Assembly (NCBI GenBank): GCA_028673005.1
Contig: CM054114.1
Coordinates: forward strand, 11,935,108-11,999,107
Length of the DNA: 64,000 nt
Direction: 5' to 3'
DNA from: Tanypteryx hageni
Taxonomy: Eukaryota; Arthropoda; Insecta; Odonata; Petaluridae
Shown: piece by piece, positions 60,522 to 64,000 of the stretch
Layout of the letters: the number at the start of each line of letters is the position of its first letter
Numbering within the stretch: position 1 is the stretch's first letter
Made by a program: the position numbers and the translations under genes
The notes under the pieces: generated by a model
The model's input: only the letters and a program-made list of their open reading frames with translations
What the model was told of the DNA's origin: nothing
Databases searched by the model: none

Positions 60522-61045
60522 TTATTCACTATCTGTAATAGGGATAGTGGAAGAGCTACTGCTGACAGTATTACTCGGTGGTGGTGCATTGGCCAATAGA
60601 ATTAAAACTTCAGTCGACAGACTTCCATTCTGTTTCCGCGGGAGCTTCCGAACACTGGAGATTAACGGATCCGAAGATACAAGAAGCATCGACAACAAAT
60701 CTTTGTTGGTGTATACTCGCGACATTATACTGCTGTGTGGTGAGCACCGCATCAACATAAAATTTTAAGGCTTCCTTGTTTGTCAGAGGCACAGGTCGAA
60801 TAAAAGACATACGGCGGGATCTTTTCATCTCTGTAGCTATTTTTGTTGATGCAATCGCCATTAATTTACAATTTTTGCAGCATCTCTTTTGCCAGAAGCA
60901 CGCAAACTAATCTCTTCCATACTTAGCGATTCTAGTAATGTTTCTACCTTTCTTCTCTTACTCTTAGTGCTTTCACCGAAACTTGTCGAAGGGCGCCTTA
61001 AGTACTGTGGGCACTCCTGACATTAATTTTAAAGTCGAAATGGTG
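60522..61045 (-). pseudogene. Decayed protein-coding remnant of a repeat-associated arthropod protein
   Basis: Three minus-strand segments in different frames look like pieces of one protein. First, about 61045-60865 contains STSFGESTKSKRRKVE and EEISLRASGKRDAAKIV. Second, about 60860-60710 contains LTNKEALKFYVDAVLTTQQY. Third, 60758-60522 contains TNKDLLSMLLVSSDPLISS and ends in a Ser/Pro-rich tail. Frame changes and a stop between them show it is broken. The segments remind me of an uncharacterised protein that recurs widely in arthropod genomes, in which the third piece is near the C-terminus; that is recollection without a search. If so, a central part is deleted here. It lies between a Helitron-like end and a family A copy. 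Function unknown. Confidence 0.4.
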
Positions 61046-61967
61046 GAGTACGCTTCATCTAAAAATACTATGTTCAAGCCACTGTGAATAACCCTTCAAG
61101 AATGTTTCGTGGCGTATACCAGTTTTCTTCCACCGATCATCAATTTTGGTTGAAAGCTGACTAATAGTTAACTTGATGCTATTTTTACAGCTTCACAAGA
61201 ATCTTCTATGCCAGGCATATTTACAATATAATTAAATATGTCACTACTTCGCATCCTTTTTGTCACTACGCTTCCAGACCTCGAAAATGCATTTCCTCGT
61301 AATCGAGAGCTCAGCCACTGAAGAACGGAACTATCAGTTCCTCATATTTCCGCATCATATGACTATTAGATTTATAAACTGTAATATATCTATAACACGA
61401 CAATAAACACTTTTCTGTGGTATCGCGTGGTGATTTTTTGTTAGCCTTGTGAAAGGTGGAGCATCTAAAAAAAAATTCACTGTGAAGCATTTCACTTGTT
61501 AGCCTGCCTCACTCTGTCACAGTGATTGAAATGCAAAGAAATAAAATTAAATACCCGAGTCTAAGTGCTCCATTTCACAGATTTTGAAAAATCGTATTTC
61601 TTCTAAGTTTAAACGCGTAGCACGTACGGTAGTGAAATCACGACTGCCAGAAGCGGGCCTATTGAAACGCGAAGGTAACAATAGTTGGCGCTGCTGTAAA
61701 ATTTATTCAACATTTCCAACATTTTAAAGGAGTCATCAACGATGTCCTCGGTGTTCTTACGAATAAATTCATTTGAAAAAAGATGCATACAATCACAACT
61801 CAAAAATAGGTTTCGGTCCAGCTAGATTGGCCGAATGACACTGCACGACGACGACACGAGAAAGTTCGACACGCGTGTGAACGTATTCCGCATTTTGGGG
61901 AGTGTCTTCTCTTTGCTATGAAAATGTTCACCTCCCTCACTAGATCTCGGTGCTTCCGGTTTTTAAC
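61046..61967. other. Possible upstream part of the pseudogene, plus unique DNA
   Basis: On the minus strand several stop-interrupted stretches could be the 5' part of the remnant (for example SVEENWYTPRNILEG near 61125). The 64-codon frame at 61803-61609 has no domain. Nothing firm. Confidence 0.3.
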
Positions 61968-62660
61968 CTACTTTCTAGAATGGAAAGAGGCTTATGTATA
62001 GCTTCGTCGTTGTGTTTGTCTGCCCGTCTCCTCTATATTAGCGTTTGAGCCAATAATAGACCGATTTTCATGACACTTGGAGGAAATCTCTTGCTACTGC
62101 GCCTGAGATCCTGATGATAGTTTCTGTTGCGAAAATTGCAAGTCCCGAGTTCGATTCCAGGAACTATCCTTCCCATTTGATTTACATGGCAAATCTGAAA
62201 TCCATCGTGCAGGGTGCGCGATAAAATATCTTAGAATTGTAATATCGGTGCGGGATTTGTACTGTTCTCTGAGGAAAGGAATGGAGATTCTAATTTTTAT
62301 AGTAGAATGTTGCTTTATCGATTGTATTTCTTCGAATTTCGCGTAAATACTGGCGTATTTGAAGTTTTTATCTTATCACTCATTACGAGAGTGCTTCCAT
62401 TGCAACGACTATTGTTGGACTCGGATTCGGTATATTCTAGTATATGCACGAGTTATTTTCACCACACAAATACGCGTGATCAATTTAATTTTCCTTTCGA
62501 ATGTATTTGTAATATTTTATAACGCTAAATAATGAAATTTGGAAACACGAAGAGCAACTCATCCGCGGAGATTTTAAAGCTATTAAAGTCAATATACGTA
62601 TTAAATAAATGATTAAATGGAAAGTTGGCATCATAAGTTCCGTTTGGATCTTCTTGTTTT
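61968..62660 (+). repeat. Family A, copy 5
   Basis: Opposite orientation to copies 2-4. It starts 'aacctactttctagaatgg', has 'accgattttcatgacac', the B-box-like 'cccgagttcgattcc' (62144-62158) and 'gcgggatttgtactgt', and ends 'cataagttccgtttggatc'. Frames inside it are repeat sequence. Confidence 0.8.
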
Positions 62661-62928
62661 CAAGTGTAATGTCCAAAATTGCAGCATTAAACATTTCGAA
62701 AAAGTGCATTTCTCGCATTGTTTCTTTGTTTGTGACGTCGATTTCTTCTGATTCCATTTCTCGAGCGTAGTTCCGACCACTCGAGCCGATTCGCCAGCTT
62801 CCAAATACTCGCACACCCCTAGCATGGGCTCTTTAAAATTTCTAGCTTGATTGTCCTTTTGCGAATATAATATCCACGGATAATAAACTTTTTTATAAAT
62901 TCTTCTATATGCGTTCAACCGATATGTA

Positions 62929-62935
<7 letters not shown>
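62661..62935. other. Unique DNA
   Basis: Open in two minus-strand frames across the family A boundary (62918-62631 and 62814-62485), with no recognisable domain; neither is called as a gene. Confidence 0.35.

Positions 62936-63008
<73 letters not shown>
62936..63008. repeat. (TA)n microsatellite, left array
   Basis: Almost pure TA dinucleotide repeat of about 73 bp, directly abutting the left arm of the family E element. Confidence 0.97.
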
Positions 63009-63010
<2 letters not shown>

Positions 63011-63251
63011 TGTCAACAAGGTGTTGGGATGAGGAAACCCTCTGAGTTCTCTCTCTGTAGCTGAAGAAGGAGTTGTTCCGAAAGCTTCTACGTTTGTGAT
63101 GTTTCTGTTTTTTGTTATTTTACGTGTGTCGCTTCGACATCCCCGGGGCCTCGCCAACCTGAAGTCGTCTGATTGGTGAGTGTCCACTGGGTTTCCTCAT
63201 CCCAACACCTTGTTGACATCCATATATCTATTTTACCTTTCCTTTTCCCTA
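63009..63251 (+). mobile_element. Inverted-repeat element family E, copy 2
   Basis: Arms 63009-63040 and 63189-63220 are perfect 32-bp reverse complements (each contains 'aacaaggtgttgggatgagg' or its complement). The spacer (63041-63188) and the outer sequence to 63251 match copy 1 (681-882) in reverse. Non-coding. Confidence 0.88.
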
Positions 63252-63257
63252 AGTTGT

Positions 63258-63259
<2 letters not shown>

Positions 63260-63317
<58 letters not shown>
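63260..63317. repeat. (TA)n microsatellite, right array
   Basis: About 58 bp of TA repeat immediately after the family E element. Confidence 0.97.
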
Positions 63318-63320
<3 letters not shown>

Positions 63321-63555
63321 CGGTTGACCATTTTTTGTACCCTCATATCTCTTGAACTGATGATCGTATTGAAATGTATTTTACATAGATCGAAAGCTTA
63401 TAGTTCATAAATGGTTGTTAGATCATACCCAAATTCGTATCTGTTCCAAAAATTAAATTTGCAAGGTTTAAAGTTTACAAACGTCTACATGGTGTAGATG
63501 GCTCTGTCGGCAGGTCTGGGAGCCGAGGATTGACACCTTTATAAGAATAATATAA
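63318..63555. other. Unique DNA
   Basis: Nothing firm; 'ggctctgtcggcaggtctgg' near 63500 could be part of a second tRNA-like head. Confidence 0.35.
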
Positions 63556-63624
63556 CTGGCGTACAGCTGAGATGGATAAGGCACACTCCCAGAAAGCGGA
63601 ATGTCAAGCTTCGAATTTGTCGGT
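63556..63624 (+). mobile_element. Possible tRNA-derived SINE head
   Basis: A-box-like 'tggcgtacagctgagatgg' and B-box-like 'agcttcgaatttg' spaced about 40 bases apart. No acceptor stem recognised and no second copy in the window. Confidence 0.4.
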
Positions 63625-64000
63625 TTGGGATTTTTCCTCATTTTTCTTCCTCTGCGAGTCAATATTTTGCTGTGCATGAGAATTTTTATAAAATCTTTCA
63701 ATTTATTATAAAAAACTTTTATATGCGTTCGTCCGATATATATTTGTGTCAGTGTTTTGGTTATTATTTTTGCGTTGAATATTACTCATTTTAGATCTTA
63801 AAATATGAACACAAGTACGAATTTAAAAATATTTCAATAAATAAAATGTTTTATTGTGTTTCGCAAGAAGTCGCCCTTATAAGGAGAAAACAAGAAAAAT
63901 ACTTCCGCCTTTTTTTCCGTTATAAGAGATTTTGGTGTCTTGATTAATTTATTTTTCATTTTTGCTATTTGGAAGATTTTCCAGAATTCGAAACTTATTT
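63625..64000. other. AT-rich DNA at the window edge
   Basis: Nothing recognised. Confidence 0.4.

Noticed and set aside
62485..62918. Two minus-strand frames (95 and 109 codons) as coding sequence
   Set aside because: They run into family A copy 5 and lack any recognisable domain. Being open in two frames at once points to chance.
63052..63100. Hammerhead ribozyme core in family E ('ctgaaga' then 'gaaa')
   Set aside because: The core strings occur, but there is an unpaired base in stem II, no stem III hairpin, and in copy 1 the stem II region cannot pair.

Overview
This window is eukaryotic, AT-rich and gene-poor. It looks like intergenic or long-intron DNA from a large, transposon-laden animal genome. 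The mix of an RTE/BovB-type LINE, several small hAT-like elements, tRNA-derived SINE heads, a short Helitron-like element and G/C-biased minisatellites points to an arthropod. A spider or an insect would fit; I cannot settle which. I found no intact host protein-coding gene, no canonical tRNA or rRNA gene, no CRISPR array and nothing bacterial. Most long open frames here are low-complexity minisatellite readings or antisense shadows of the LINE.

Layout. 0-5 kb: repeat family B, a small inverted-repeat element (family E), a unique stretch holding a perfect 35-bp inverted repeat, a 20-bp pyrimidine minisatellite, and a second B copy. 5-18.7 kb: a hAT-like MITE with a perfect 8-bp target duplication, family F and A fragments, a G-rich minisatellite, hAT ends, and long AT-rich unique DNA. 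18.8-22.1 kb: a full-length but dead LINE. 22.6-24 kb: another hAT-like element and an F copy. 24-29.6 kb: CpG-containing unique DNA without a recognisable exon. 29.6-31.3 kb: a three-layer nest (SINE, hAT MITE, second hAT element with a BED zinc-finger frame). 32.3-35.5 kb: an interrupted A copy, a hAT MITE and a hairpin-ended module. 35.5-41 kb: unique. 41-42.8 kb: families C, B and a tRNA-like sequence. 43-51.6 kb: mostly unique, with polypyrimidine/polypurine tracts, tRNA-like sequences and a possible coding remnant. 51.8-53.8 kb: a hAT MITE and a second C copy. 56.5-64 kb: A copies, SINE-like heads, an F copy, a Helitron-like element, a decayed protein-coding remnant, and two TA arrays around an E copy.

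How the parts relate. About a third of the window, by hand count, can be assigned to repeat families. Six hAT-like elements have two recognisable ends, and four of these keep perfect or near-perfect 8-bp target duplications. Families B and C have different bodies but share a 3' module ending in a hairpin. Families A, F and G carry an embedded motif that resembles a tRNA B box. I see no functional operon or pathway. The most interesting material is structural: dated insertions, shared termini, and a hAT element that keeps only its DNA-binding frame.
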